Below, in pieces: positions 53,331 through 64,000 of a stretch of 64,000 bases of DNA. Position numbers and translations under genes: made by a program. Below the pieces are notes generated by a model. That model ran no database searches, was not told the DNA's origin, and saw nothing but the letters and a program-made list of their open reading frames with translations. The stretch is from assembly GCA_947561395.2 (NCBI GenBank), contig OX387188.1:40915942-40979941 (forward strand), read 5' to 3'. How positions within the stretch are numbered: position 1 is the first letter of the stretch; each line of letters opens with the position of its first letter. This DNA is from Buxus sempervirens. Taxonomy: Eukaryota; Streptophyta; Magnoliopsida; Buxales; Buxaceae.

Positions 53331-56300
53331 TTAGAGAAGCCTTGTGTTGTATGATCCGCAGTGAGGGCACTTGTGGTAAAGCCAATGATAGGGAGAAACT
53401 CCTCTCTTCTCACAGTCATTGCACAATATGGGCTGGAGAAACTTTTCACATTTCAGTCAACATGATCTTGAGAAATATTAAAAAGAGAAAGAGAGCGAGC
53501 GAGAGAGAGAGGAACACAGTGCAAGAATGAAATATAGCACTGACCTGAGTCTTCCCAGAATACTCGTCTGGCATTTTTTCTTCGCTCAATAGTGCATCCA
53601 GCATCCCAAAATACACCTTCAAAGCATCATTAAATTCATGAAGAGTTTGGAATTCCGAAAAAAACTAGATGGTTTTAAACTTTAACACAATTGGATCAAG
53701 ACAAGTCCTATAATATGCAGAATCAGTATGAAGAATCCACCTCCCTGTTTTCAGAAATTTTCCTACAACTGATCTTCACCGAAATCAGATTTTTCCTTGG
53801 GTTTAGGTCAATTAGGATTCTTAAAGCACCCCTAATTCTCTTAAAATTCCAATGTCCATTAAATTTCTAATTTTCGTACATGTTCTGTTTATCAATTTAA
53901 ATAACACTTAGTTACACTATTCCTTTAATTATTACCTAAATTAGGGCTCCTTAAACAAGTATTATTACAAAAACACCCTTTTTCCAATAATGGGCTGCAA
54001 ATCTTACTATTTAGATCTAATCTAGACCCGACTCAACTCCGGTTGGATTCTTAAGGCCCAAAGTTAATTAATTAAATTACTTAAAAACTTAAATTAATTT
54101 GGAAAAGACAAAAGTAATCCTAGGTAAATTTCTGGGTCATTATAGGACACCATTGTATATTTCTGTTCAGCATGCCCTAACCATCTCAACTGACTTGATC
54201 GATCAGAAGATGGAGAACATAATATCACTAGAGTATCCCCATTATCACCATCTTAAAAAGTAGAGAGAGGTAGAGTTTTTAATTATCAGTATTTGTATGA
54301 CTCCTTAATATCACTATATAGGCTTGTCAAGCAACTTTTCTTTTGTCCATAAATAACCAAGTTTTTTATTTGCCACTTTCCCACATGAACTTTTATCCTT
54401 GTTTAAAAACATAAAAAAAGCTGTCCTCGTGGATTAATTCTCCCCACTCTAGAAGAGTAACAAGCAAAGCAACCATCTTGAACCACCAAGTACACACAAT
54501 ACAGAGCAAACCATCTATAAGGGCTTTAAATTCCAACATCGCACACAAGTCATCATGTCAAACAAATAGCATCCTTCTAAAATGCACTGCTTCCATAGGA
54601 ATCCTCTCCACGACAGTGCTGGTATTTCACTCTCAAACTTTGTAAATACTCTCAGATTTAGTCCCATGAATTTTTTGAATGTACTTCAATCATTTACCTC
54701 AATCAACTACCTCAAATATACAACTTTTTAACCAGTATTTTCATCATGTGCAGGATAATTGTGAGAAACTACAAGTATTCCATGAAAAGCATGCAACAAA
54801 CGCAATTTTAGCTGAAATTGATTTCCAGAGCTAGATCAGTATGGGAATCACACAGTTTATAACTTAAATTTTGGTTATAATGTGATCAGTATTACAAAAT
54901 ATAACTGAAAATCTTGTCGAAAATATAAAGAAAATATGTTCATGATTAATGTGATCAACAATTTTCCTACTTCAGGAAAGGAGGCTAAATCTGGACTAGA
55001 ATGCAAATACTAAAACTGAAAAAAGAAGACAAGGTCGAAAAAAATCCAGTAACTGACCTGCATATTACCCAGTGTCTTGCTACAAATTGGACAGGTATAA
55101 TGAGTACAAGTGTAGTCCTAGAAACAGCATCAAAGAAAGTAAATCAAAGTAGTCCAAATGTTATTAGAATCCCTAGTAATAAATCACCATCCAAAAAGTT
55201 TAAATGAGCCAAATACCTGAAAACATTTGGAGTGCATCAAATGCCCACATGGAAGTGCCTTCACTGGAGAGCGGGATGTAAATATGTATTCATGGCAGAT
55301 AGGGCAGTTATCTTCAAAACATTTTTCTCTGCACACATGCACTGTGAGAGACCGGGACATGCATGCATTGCAATTCATACAATGAAAATAGTCAATACCC
55401 AATCCCTTCCCAAGTCGGCAGAGGTTGCAATAAGGACAGTGGTAGATCTCCCTGCTGGCCAATATTGTTGTCAGGGGAAACAATTTGAGAAACCAATATA
55501 TCTTGTGAAAATTAGATGGCTGATGGAAGAGAGCATGCCATTTAGTGTGTCATTATATTTTTAAACAATTATTGAAGTGACTATAACTATACAAACATAA
55601 AATATGATTTTTAGGAGATGTGCTACTTAATTACAAGCAAGATGAGACCAAGACATGGGATGGCAGACCAAAATTGATCCCAATTTACTTTGCAATTCTC
55701 ACAGAGTTCACAACAACAGAAACCTTCAGACATTCTAAATGAAACTAAAACTTTCAGAGTCTCCATTTTAACTACTAGACAGAAATACTGCAACCTCAAG
55801 AAATTATTGGAACAGCATTCTGGGTTCTTGATGCTAGCACTTTATGAAATTTTGATAATATTTATTTCCCACCTTTCAGAAGTAGATCAAAAGCATATAG
55901 AATCACAGCTAATGACAACCTATAACTAAAAATAAAAATAAAAACAATGAATAAATAAATGAAAAATTATAAGTCCACAAGCATACATCCAATGGCACTT
56001 CAAGATAATCATAGCAAAATGAAGATTTTAAAGTGTCTCCACAAAAATAGCACTTTGCCACATGGCAAATTCCTAAAACTTAACATAGGAAGCTGAATTA
56101 AATCACTTACAAGCAATGTCTGGATATTAGAAACTAATAAAGAAGACTTTGGCTGCATAAAAGATAGCCTAATGCATGGATGCATGTTATTATCAAGGAT
56201 CAAATTGTGAAAAACCCTTAGCAGATGAAATTCCAGTAAGGGAAGATAGGATGAGATTGGCTTTCTTACAACACCTTTCATCATCATATAATTTGCAGAT

Positions 56301-59300
56301 CCTGCAAAAGTATCTAGCCATGGACAGATGACAAGACGCATTAACACATGTAGGACCCAGGGGCTGAATTTTCAGACATTTCATGCACATCATCTCGGTA
56401 GTAGATTTTCTGCATTTATATTGAAAGCAGCATTCCAGAATGAGAGAAAGAAAAATGAAAATTTTAAACTAAACACAAAACATACAGAATACAAAAGGTT
56501 GACAAAAATCAGTATCAGCTATCAACTTATGCATACCCATCCATGGAATGATCAACTGCATCATCATGGCAATATTGGCATGTAAAAAGCTGATTGCAAC
56601 AAGCAGCAAGAAGCTTACAATTCCTCTTGTAGTGCCTGCACCCATAAGAAAGTTGGAGTGACTCCCTATAAGATGGACACTGACCAGGAATTTCATCCCC
56701 ACTGATCAAGCCTGTTATTTCTGACTGAGACTTCCGCTGCATAGCAATCCAACGGCTGAGACATCAATGAAGCTTCTGTCAGGCTTCCATACAAGCATCT
56801 AATAAAATATATGCAAGCAGACACACAAAAGAAAGAGCTGAGTCATCAAAGCATCAATAGAATCTGCTAAAAGCTTATGGAACATGATGCATATGGAAAA
56901 AAATACAGATCTGCCATCAAATGTCGTACAGAGGTTCAAAAAGCTGGCCAACTCAGGTGAATGAATTATCTGACACAAATCATACTTCATATAAATGATC
57001 CAGCAGCTTATTTGACTAGGTTTTAATTCATACTGGTTCTGCCACATGCCAAATTGCGAACTCAAGTCAAGATATAATTCCTTTATAAAACCTAGTGAAC
57101 TACCTGATTAAATTGCTCCTTCCCATCCAATGTGGATTTCTTCAGTTAGGCAATGAAAAGTTCAGAGTTTACCAACAAAATGAAAATTTGAGGGGGGGAA
57201 AAAAAGAGCAGATGGATAGGATCATCTATTCATCTGCCTGCACAAACACATATAGAGGCATAAAACCCCATTATATATCTGATACTTATGCAGTTCTACT
57301 GAAAATAGACAATCACTACAGTCATCTTAAGTATGGAGAAAAATAAGTGTCAATTATCAACCTCATCAGCAGGTTTTGGATAACACGTGTCTTTTTCTGA
57401 GGATCTAAAGAGTCATCACGTGATACCCTTCTGATTGCATCCTGCAGATCTTCCTGACTTCTGGTAAAAGGATCCTCCTTTTCATGACTAAATTTTTTAT
57501 CTTCTTGTAGAAGCTGCTGTAGTTTATCAGTTTGATCTCTGACATCTACTACATGATTGTGCCTCTGCCCATCAGTTGCAGTATAAAATTTGGCACCTTC
57601 AGAATACTGGTGACTATCCATGTTTGCATACAGAGTCTGCCCTTTATCACTCAACTTACCACTTTCAGAAAGCTTAAAGGTATCACCAGCATAATGTTTT
57701 TGCGGGGGCATCAATCCTTGCTCATGAAGAATCTCTCTTTCCCTATTTTTGAAACTTTCTTTTGACAGATAGGCTGTAATGACTTCCAGTGGATCTGTTG
57801 TTTGTGATAGAGGAATACTGGACTCCTTTTTCACCTTTTCTATATCATTGTTGTTCGTACCTTCCCACCATTCCCCCAACCATTCATCAAACATTGTATT
57901 TTTTGTAGCCTTACGCCATAATGACATCATAGCATGCTGTTCTACTGGAGTTAAAGATGCCATCAACCATGGGATCATCTCTTGAAGAATTTCAGCTCTT
58001 ATCCTACCAAGTACGCATCCTATGAACTTTACTTGCTCTTCATTAGAGAAGCATTCTCTAAATAAGGGCCAAAGTTCAATTTCTTCACGATGAACATGGT
58101 CGCACAGAATTTTATGCATGGACTTACACATACTATGAAGCTTCATACACAGCTTGCGGTACTTCACCACACATGGATCCAGTGTATCTACATCAATCAC
58201 ACTGAAGACACCAAAAGGAAGTGAAACATACAATTTGGACATCTCGTCAAGAACAGTTGAGATGTCATTCAAATGCTTCAAATCCAGTTTGTGGTCAATG
58301 GAATAGGAGAGGCCAATATTTTTCAGCTTTCCCTTCGCCTCCAACATTGGAAAAGCAATCTCATCCTCAGCTATGGCATGAATTTGATATATAAACCGTA
58401 TGAGACGGAAGCGTCGGCAGAATTCTGTGAGTAACCCCACATTTTTGGCCATCTTAACCGATTCTGTTACAAGATAATCCAAATCATTCTTGATAGCGTT
58501 GATGAGGACAACAATCTGATCAAATGGATTGGGTTCAGGAATGGAATCAGCACCATTCTTCTCAGCAGAAGATTTAGGAAAGGCAGACAATAACTTTACA
58601 ATGCCAGGGAAAAATATCTGCAGACTCATTCCACTGGTATACAATGGCATATACTTTTCTGTAGTGCAGTTAAAGTGAAAAGACAATGAATTATGCATAC
58701 AGTTCTTGGCATTATTGGTGGAGTTTGACTCCAATTTACCAGGATGCGACTTTTTACAGGATTTCATATCTAGATTTAAAAGAAGTCCAGCATCCTCCTT
58801 AATTTGTTCAGACAACAAAGAACTTCCACTTTTGAATATTTCCTGCAAGTCCTTTCTGAATTTCTCAAGAGAGGTTTTACCTGAATACCCAATGCGGACC
58901 CACTCATGCAACAGAGCTGCAAAAGACTTGTCATTTTGAGATACTGCCAGATTTATACCATGAAGAAGTGTCTTTACTTCATCATCAGATAAATGCACAG
59001 AAAGCCAAGGTATAACACATTTTAGCAAACCAAGTGGCATCATATGAAGGCTCATGAATAGAAGCTGCAGCTGCATATCATGATTGCAGTTCTTACGAAT
59101 AAGGGGGAAAACCTGGTAAAAGAAGTTAAGTTAATGTAAAAGTAAAAAAAAGATGCAAAATTTTTTTATGATATTATGTTCTTTTAGTGTCAGGTATTTT
59201 TGAACTGAAAGTGGGCACATAAAGTCATATTCAGTAGGGCAGTGCAGGATGGAAGATGGAGGTTGTTGCAGGGTGGTTTCTAAGTGAGAAGGTATCATGA

Positions 59301-62300
59301 TTGCCTAACGCTATTGGAATTGTAATCTCAAGGGGGTCTAACTTCCTCTTTCAAATATGCTCTCCTACTATCTTTAAAAGAGTTACAAAACTGCAAACTG
59401 TTTACCTCTGCTTCATGAAAAGCTAATTGTCCGTTAACGCCCACCATGAAAGATTCCACTTTCCAGCACAGTTTCTGAACAAGATTGCACATAGTCTTCC
59501 TATTTTGAGCATTCATATTTTGAAGCAACTGTAAGAGACTTCTCAGCTGACTTCCATAGGGGAATAGTTCGTAGTTTTGAGATAAGCAGGTGTCAGCAAG
59601 TTCATTTAATACTGGGAAGATGACTCTCTCCAATGCATAACTGCATGTTAGATTGTAGCTTCTTAGGATGCATGTAAAAGTGACAAGTGTATGAATAGAA
59701 ATAAAAAGTAAACGAAGTGTTCCCACTTGATATATAGATCAGCAGTAGGGCTTTTTAGAAAAGAAGTTCATCAATCACAATGATACCTATAGAAGATAAG
59801 TACATCTGCAAGGAATTTCAGCTGGACACTAACAGAAGCCAAAGTTGAAAAGCTCTTCAGGCTCCTCATCTCATGTAGCTCATTCAGAATTTCTCTTAAA
59901 TCTTTCCGGATGGCATCATGCCAAAGACGAAGACCATCAATTGGATGATGTTTGAAATTACTACAGATACTTTTTGGTAGACTCCAACTCCAACTTTCTT
60001 TAGACAAGCTTTTTATAGGTAAATACACATCAGGTAAATCCCTAGAATTTGTTGGTTCATCAAAATATGCAGCACCTTTTTCATCGTTTCCAGCAGTGTA
60101 GGCCCCAAAAGGACAACTTTTGTTACCAAGATAGGAAAATACAACCTTCAATAACATCTTGAACTGATTACAACCAGAATATTGACTTGAAATAAAGGCA
60201 AAAAGTAATTTAGGGTCTACCTCTTGTAGTAGTTTTTCATTTGGTACAACTTCTTTAATACAATTCATAACGTCCAGCTGTTCGTCTGGAGAAAGATAGG
60301 ATGACATCCACGGCAGAAAATCCTTCAGCAACATCAAAGGAATACTGCACATGAACTGCCAAACAAGGGATGCTTGTTCTTTGGGAGAGAAGTGCTGAAT
60401 CAGCATAGGAAAAACCTACAGCCAAACATATGTAATAGAAATATATACCAGAGCATCCATTCAAAACAGAAATCATAGAGAAATGGCAGGAGAATAGTAT
60501 TAAAATCAAAGAAAATTTTACATAGGAACATAAATGTTGTTATAAAGAGGACAATAATGATGTAGTTCATTGAACTCCTCCAGCTACAAAAATGTGGATG
60601 TTGACTTTCCATAATGCCAGTGCAGCAAAGAAGCTAGTCAACGAACTAAAAAAAAAACTATAGCCATTTTTTTTGGTGAAAATTATTGGAATAATACAGT
60701 CATTAAACATATTTTGACTAGTTGATAATTAATATTGCGGATTGCATCTTTAACCAAGAAAATTTTAAACTCGCAGATAATTGATTCTTATTTTTTTTAA
60801 GGCGGGTATTTATTAATAAAAAATTTGATTCATGGGACGAAGGCCTTTTACTCAAATTGTCTCTGAGAATCTTGCTGTATTTTGAAGTTGAATGAGTCCT
60901 CCCTTAGAATATAATATGTAATCCTACCCGGTTTAAGATGATTTCACCAAATTTATTCTCAGTTACTTGATACTTAAATCAAAATTATTACCTTAATGCT
61001 ATTGCTCACCCTATATAACATCAACCAGCTGGAAATATGTTTGTTCACCTCTTCAAACTAAGAATGGTCATAATCATATTGACAAATCTTCAATAGTGAA
61101 TGTAAATAAATTTGAAGGCAATGAGCTGCTAAATTTTTAGAAACCGACATATACATTTCATAGAAGTAATACTGCATTGGACTTCATTTAATAGAATTAA
61201 TACTATGTTAAAAGGAATTCAACCAATTTTGTACAACAGTTTAGGGTCTCAACTTTCACACGACTAAGAGGTTCTGATTCTTGCCAACTAATTCATATGC
61301 ATCCTACCGTGACCTTGTACAAACCTCTGATAATTGGTTTATATATATATATTCACACACACACACACATAACAGTAAATGGTTCTACCTAGAGTGAAAT
61401 GTTGGACAAGACCACTGGATCAGTTACAGAGATCTGGAGCGGAAGCTTAATTTTAAATTCTGCAGCTGGATGTAAATTATCAGTGTCTACCGTACCACAG
61501 CTTCCTCAATTATCCTTTTTTGCCTAGAATTTATTTGAGGGAAAATTATGAAAAAGGGTCACTTTTCAAAAAAATTTTTTTTAAAATAGTGTCATTTTAT
61601 TATAGGTAAAACATGCTTGCGTCCACATATGATGCACCCATATCCCACATAAAATCCGCTTGTGTCCCATGTAAGATGTGCTCGTATCCCAAGTAAAGAA
61701 GCTTGCATCCCATGTACAATGCGCTTGTGTCCCAAGTAAAGTGATCCTCAAATTTAATTATTTTTAAAAAGTGATCCTGTAATTTAATTATGATGTACAG
61801 TTTTCATAATTGTTGACGAAAAGTGACCCTTTTTTATAATTCTCAATTATGATGGACTGTTTTTATAATTATCAAGGAAAAGTGACCCTTTTTCATAATT
61901 TTCCCTTTATTTGTCCAAGCAAGTTAAGGAAACTTTTAGTCTTCTTCGCCTAATGTACCATGGCATGAGAAGTTCTTTGGAGCATCCTTTCATCTGCAAA
62001 CATTGAGGGCTTTCAAAAGTAACAAGAAATATTGGAAAATATACATAGATCTCCTCCTAAAAAAATGCTCGGATAAGGATTGGCTTTTGATATAGTAGTC
62101 ATCAAACTTAAAATGATCCAGGGAGATAAATAGGCTTTTAATTCCTATAGACAACAGTGATAAAAAAAATTAATTTCCTTTCTCCTGCTTATATCTTTGA
62201 ATGGATTCCTTATCTCCATGATTTTTCACAACAATTAAGTTATTGGTGTAGGACAAGTCATCCCAAGGGTTTGGCTTTTCTATATTCAAAAATAGAAACC

Positions 62301-63495
62301 TTATAACATTGAATAAAATCTGATTGCAACAAAGAAGTGACCTCAAAGACTAATGGTTGATATGGAATAAGATAATAATTATATTCTACGCAAATTCTCC
62401 AAACGAACCTCAGAGAAATCTGCACAAAATAAAATGAACAATATGTTTTGGATAACAGAATGAGGGTTTGATTTACCTAGGATTTGATGGCATCTCAGCT
62501 CTCACAAATTAGCCACAGAAGACAATCTTTTAAGATCCACATCCATAAAATTAAAATGAGAAAACACTCTTCTAAGATTCAAATATCAATTTCAATTCAA
62601 AGCTCAGTAACGTAAAGTCAAACAGCATACTGACAGAGCTGCACATTGGGCCTCTTCTAGTATTGGAGAAATAAGATTTTCCACAACCAAAACCCACCTT
62701 TCCTAACACTATTTGATTAATTTTACTCCATTTAATAGTCATAATTTTTAGAAAGCAATTTACTAGATTACATTTCTGGTCTTTATTTGGTTTTGAATCT
62801 TTCATTGAATCAAGTTTCTCAATAGGGAGTATAATAGCTTCTTTGACTAGCATACCAAAATAATGGAAGCTTTTACAGGGTTGACCACTGAATATATATC
62901 TGGGGTCTCAATGTCATGGAAATAAAAACAACTAAATAAATGACTGCAAAAGCATTAGAGTCATGTTGTTGTGGTATATTTTATCTGGAGAAACAAGTTC
63001 ATATCCTTAATGACAATTGATGCATTTGAATGTGTTAAATGAGAATCTATTTTTAAGCATCACAATAATGATTCAAGATTCATGTCATAAGAAGTTCAAT
63101 AGAAGTTTTACACTACTGCCAACAGGAAATATACTATAAAACATTACAAACAAAAAAGCAAGTGAAAGCCCATGAATGCAACAGCAAAATTTATCACTTT
63201 CATCATATACAAAAGAGTACCAGTCACATCTCGAACTATGCTGTGAAAGTAAGAGAGAGAGAACAAGATTTCATACCTGCTCTTCTTCTTTCTGCATATG
63301 CCGGCAAATGAATGTGCGGATGGTTTCAATGCAAAAAACAAGTTCCTGGAAGGGCTTGGAAAGATTTCCAACACCCTCCATTAGAACATTCAAGCATAAA
63401 AAAAGGGAATCAAAGAGGTTATCGATGCTCCTATGTTCAAGAAAATACGTATTTGCCACATTCTCCACATGTAGATTTAATGCTTTGAAAATAAC
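53331..63495 (-). CDS. BRUTUS-like hemerythrin / CHY-RING zinc-finger E3 ubiquitin ligase, 5' end beyond window
   Basis: BRUTUS-family proteins sense iron through hemerythrin domains and ubiquitinate iron-deficiency regulators (FIT or other bHLHs). Exons: 63277-63495, 59787-60415, 59406-59640, 57362-59112, 56537-56755, 56275-56409, 55217-55451, 55058-55117, 53545-53616, 53331-53432, all GT-AG and phase-consistent: 1218 residues here. The first exon (about 80-100 residues in relatives) is past base 64000. Seen in order: end of hemerythrin domain 1 (FLEHRSIDNLFDS, HMQKEEEQVFPML); a weak second one (LAFHEAEVFPL); a third (FIYQIHAIAEDEIAFP, SIDHKLDLKHL, CDHVHREEIELWP); then the CHY zinc finger (YGCRHYKRNCKLLAACC), CTCHY finger, RING (CPICHEYIF, LPCGHLMHSKCF, CPICSK) and C-terminal zinc ribbon (LCNDCEKRG, CPHCGSYNTR). 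The start of domain 3 (PFDQIVVLINAIKNDL) lacks the usual His, as in BTSL rather than BTS proteins. Intron 63276-60416 holds a MITE. Confidence 0.95.
61538..61906. mobile_element. MITE with long perfect inverted ends and a 22-bp minisatellite
   Basis: Terminal inverted repeats are perfect for about 30 bp: the left end AGGGAAAATTATGAAAAAGG (61538) and the right end is its complement, ending at 61906. ttatttg flanks both sides (61531-61537 and 61907-61913). Inside, 61617-61744 holds six imperfect 22-bp units of the form cttgtgtcccatgtaa. The right end is partly triplicated (aaaagtgaccctttt at about 61819 and 61878). Superfamily is unclear; 7-8 bp duplication could fit hAT, the TIR does not. It lies in a BRUTUS-like intron. 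Confidence 0.8.
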
Positions 63496-64000
63496 CTGCC
63501 ATACAAAGTTAAGGTTGTATTATGAGACTACAAAGATGTGTAACATGTTGAAATGTATACTTAAAGCATAAAAGTTTTCTTTTGTAGTTAACATCATTAT
63601 TCCTTTTAGTAGTTCTCTAAGCAGAATTTTGTAGCATGCCATAGTTTGCTCTCATTCAAGGGGAGCTGCTACCAATGACTTATTCTTAATTTTTTTACCC
63701 AACATTATTCTTTCTTCATTTCTGGATACAAGTAGCATGGAATTTCTGCACCTGACAAGCCAGCCAAATTTCAAGCAATGAAGAATGTGAAAGGAGAACA
63801 CTTTGTGTTTTGACAAATATCATGAATATAGCCATCTTCTAACACGAGGGTGGTGGATTGGAATTTCCTTTCAGAGCAACTCAATAATGATAATAGTTTG
63901 AGTTCAAGAGTAAAATGACAAAAATAACAACCCCATCTGTCAAAGTTCCCTTTGGTCTAGTGTTTCACATTCTCTTCTCTAGACCCTAGATATATGAAAT
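63496..64000. other. Intron 1 of the BRUTUS-like gene, running off the window
   Basis: Upstream of the 63495 acceptor on the minus strand. No frame encoding the expected first hemerythrin exon is seen, so the first exon must lie to the right of the window. Confidence 0.6.

Noticed and set aside
61617-61744. CRISPR-like spacing of a short repeat
   Set aside because: The 22-bp units are directly abutting without unique spacers, in a plant intron inside a MITE; it is a minisatellite.

Overview
This window is nuclear DNA of a flowering plant. The evidence is GT-AG introns in almost every gene, plant-only gene families (plasma-membrane H+-ATPase, CDPK, PPR-SMR, LOB-domain, DUF569, BRUTUS-like), AT-rich intergenic DNA, and many plant-type transposons (Ty1/copia, hAT, Tourist-like MITEs, an Au-like SINE). 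Dense dicot-like gene families suggest a dicot or early-diverging angiosperm; the species cannot be fixed from the sequence. All exon models below were built by hand from reading frame, splice signals and family homology, and phases were checked by exon length.

Layout. 1-3120: the 3' half of a Ty1/copia retrotransposon with an uninterrupted reading frame, cut by the window edge, plus a short 3' LTR. 3994-4695 (+): a three-exon h-type thioredoxin. 5304-14644 (-): a complete 21-exon plasma-membrane proton pump; its last exon, which carries the C-terminal YTV, is separated from the rest by a 2.85-kb hAT-like element (5622-8469) with a nested LTR fragment. 14.6-18.6 kb: repeats, including a Tourist-like MITE with a CCA-rich core. 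18622-22052 (-): a two-exon class II DnaJ/HSP40. 23551-30044 (-): a seven-exon CDPK of the CPK10/CPK30 type. 30-37.8 kb: intergenic, rich in MITEs. 37812-40454 (+): an intronless-CDS PPR-SMR protein. 45.7-47.9 kb (-): a gene with two tandem DUF569 domains. 50448-51492 (+): a two-exon LOB-domain regulator like LBD22/LBD27. 53331-63495 and onward (-): a BRUTUS-like hemerythrin/CHY/RING E3 ligase whose first exon lies beyond the right edge.

Genes together. They are separate housekeeping, signalling and regulatory genes rather than a pathway. The order CDPK, PPR-SMR, BRUTUS-like matches the Arabidopsis blocks At1g18890-At1g18900-At1g18910 (CPK10, PPR, BTSL2) and At1g74740-At1g74750-At1g74770 (CPK30, PPR, BTSL1), recalled from established gene names, so the right half is a conserved ancestral block with a DUF569 gene and an LBD gene between the PPR and BTSL genes. 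No unknown multi-gene system was found. The most interesting material is transposon-related: a hAT-like insertion in the last intron of the proton pump, two hAT MITE families with recognisable 8-bp target duplications, and MITEs carrying expanded simple or minisatellite cores.
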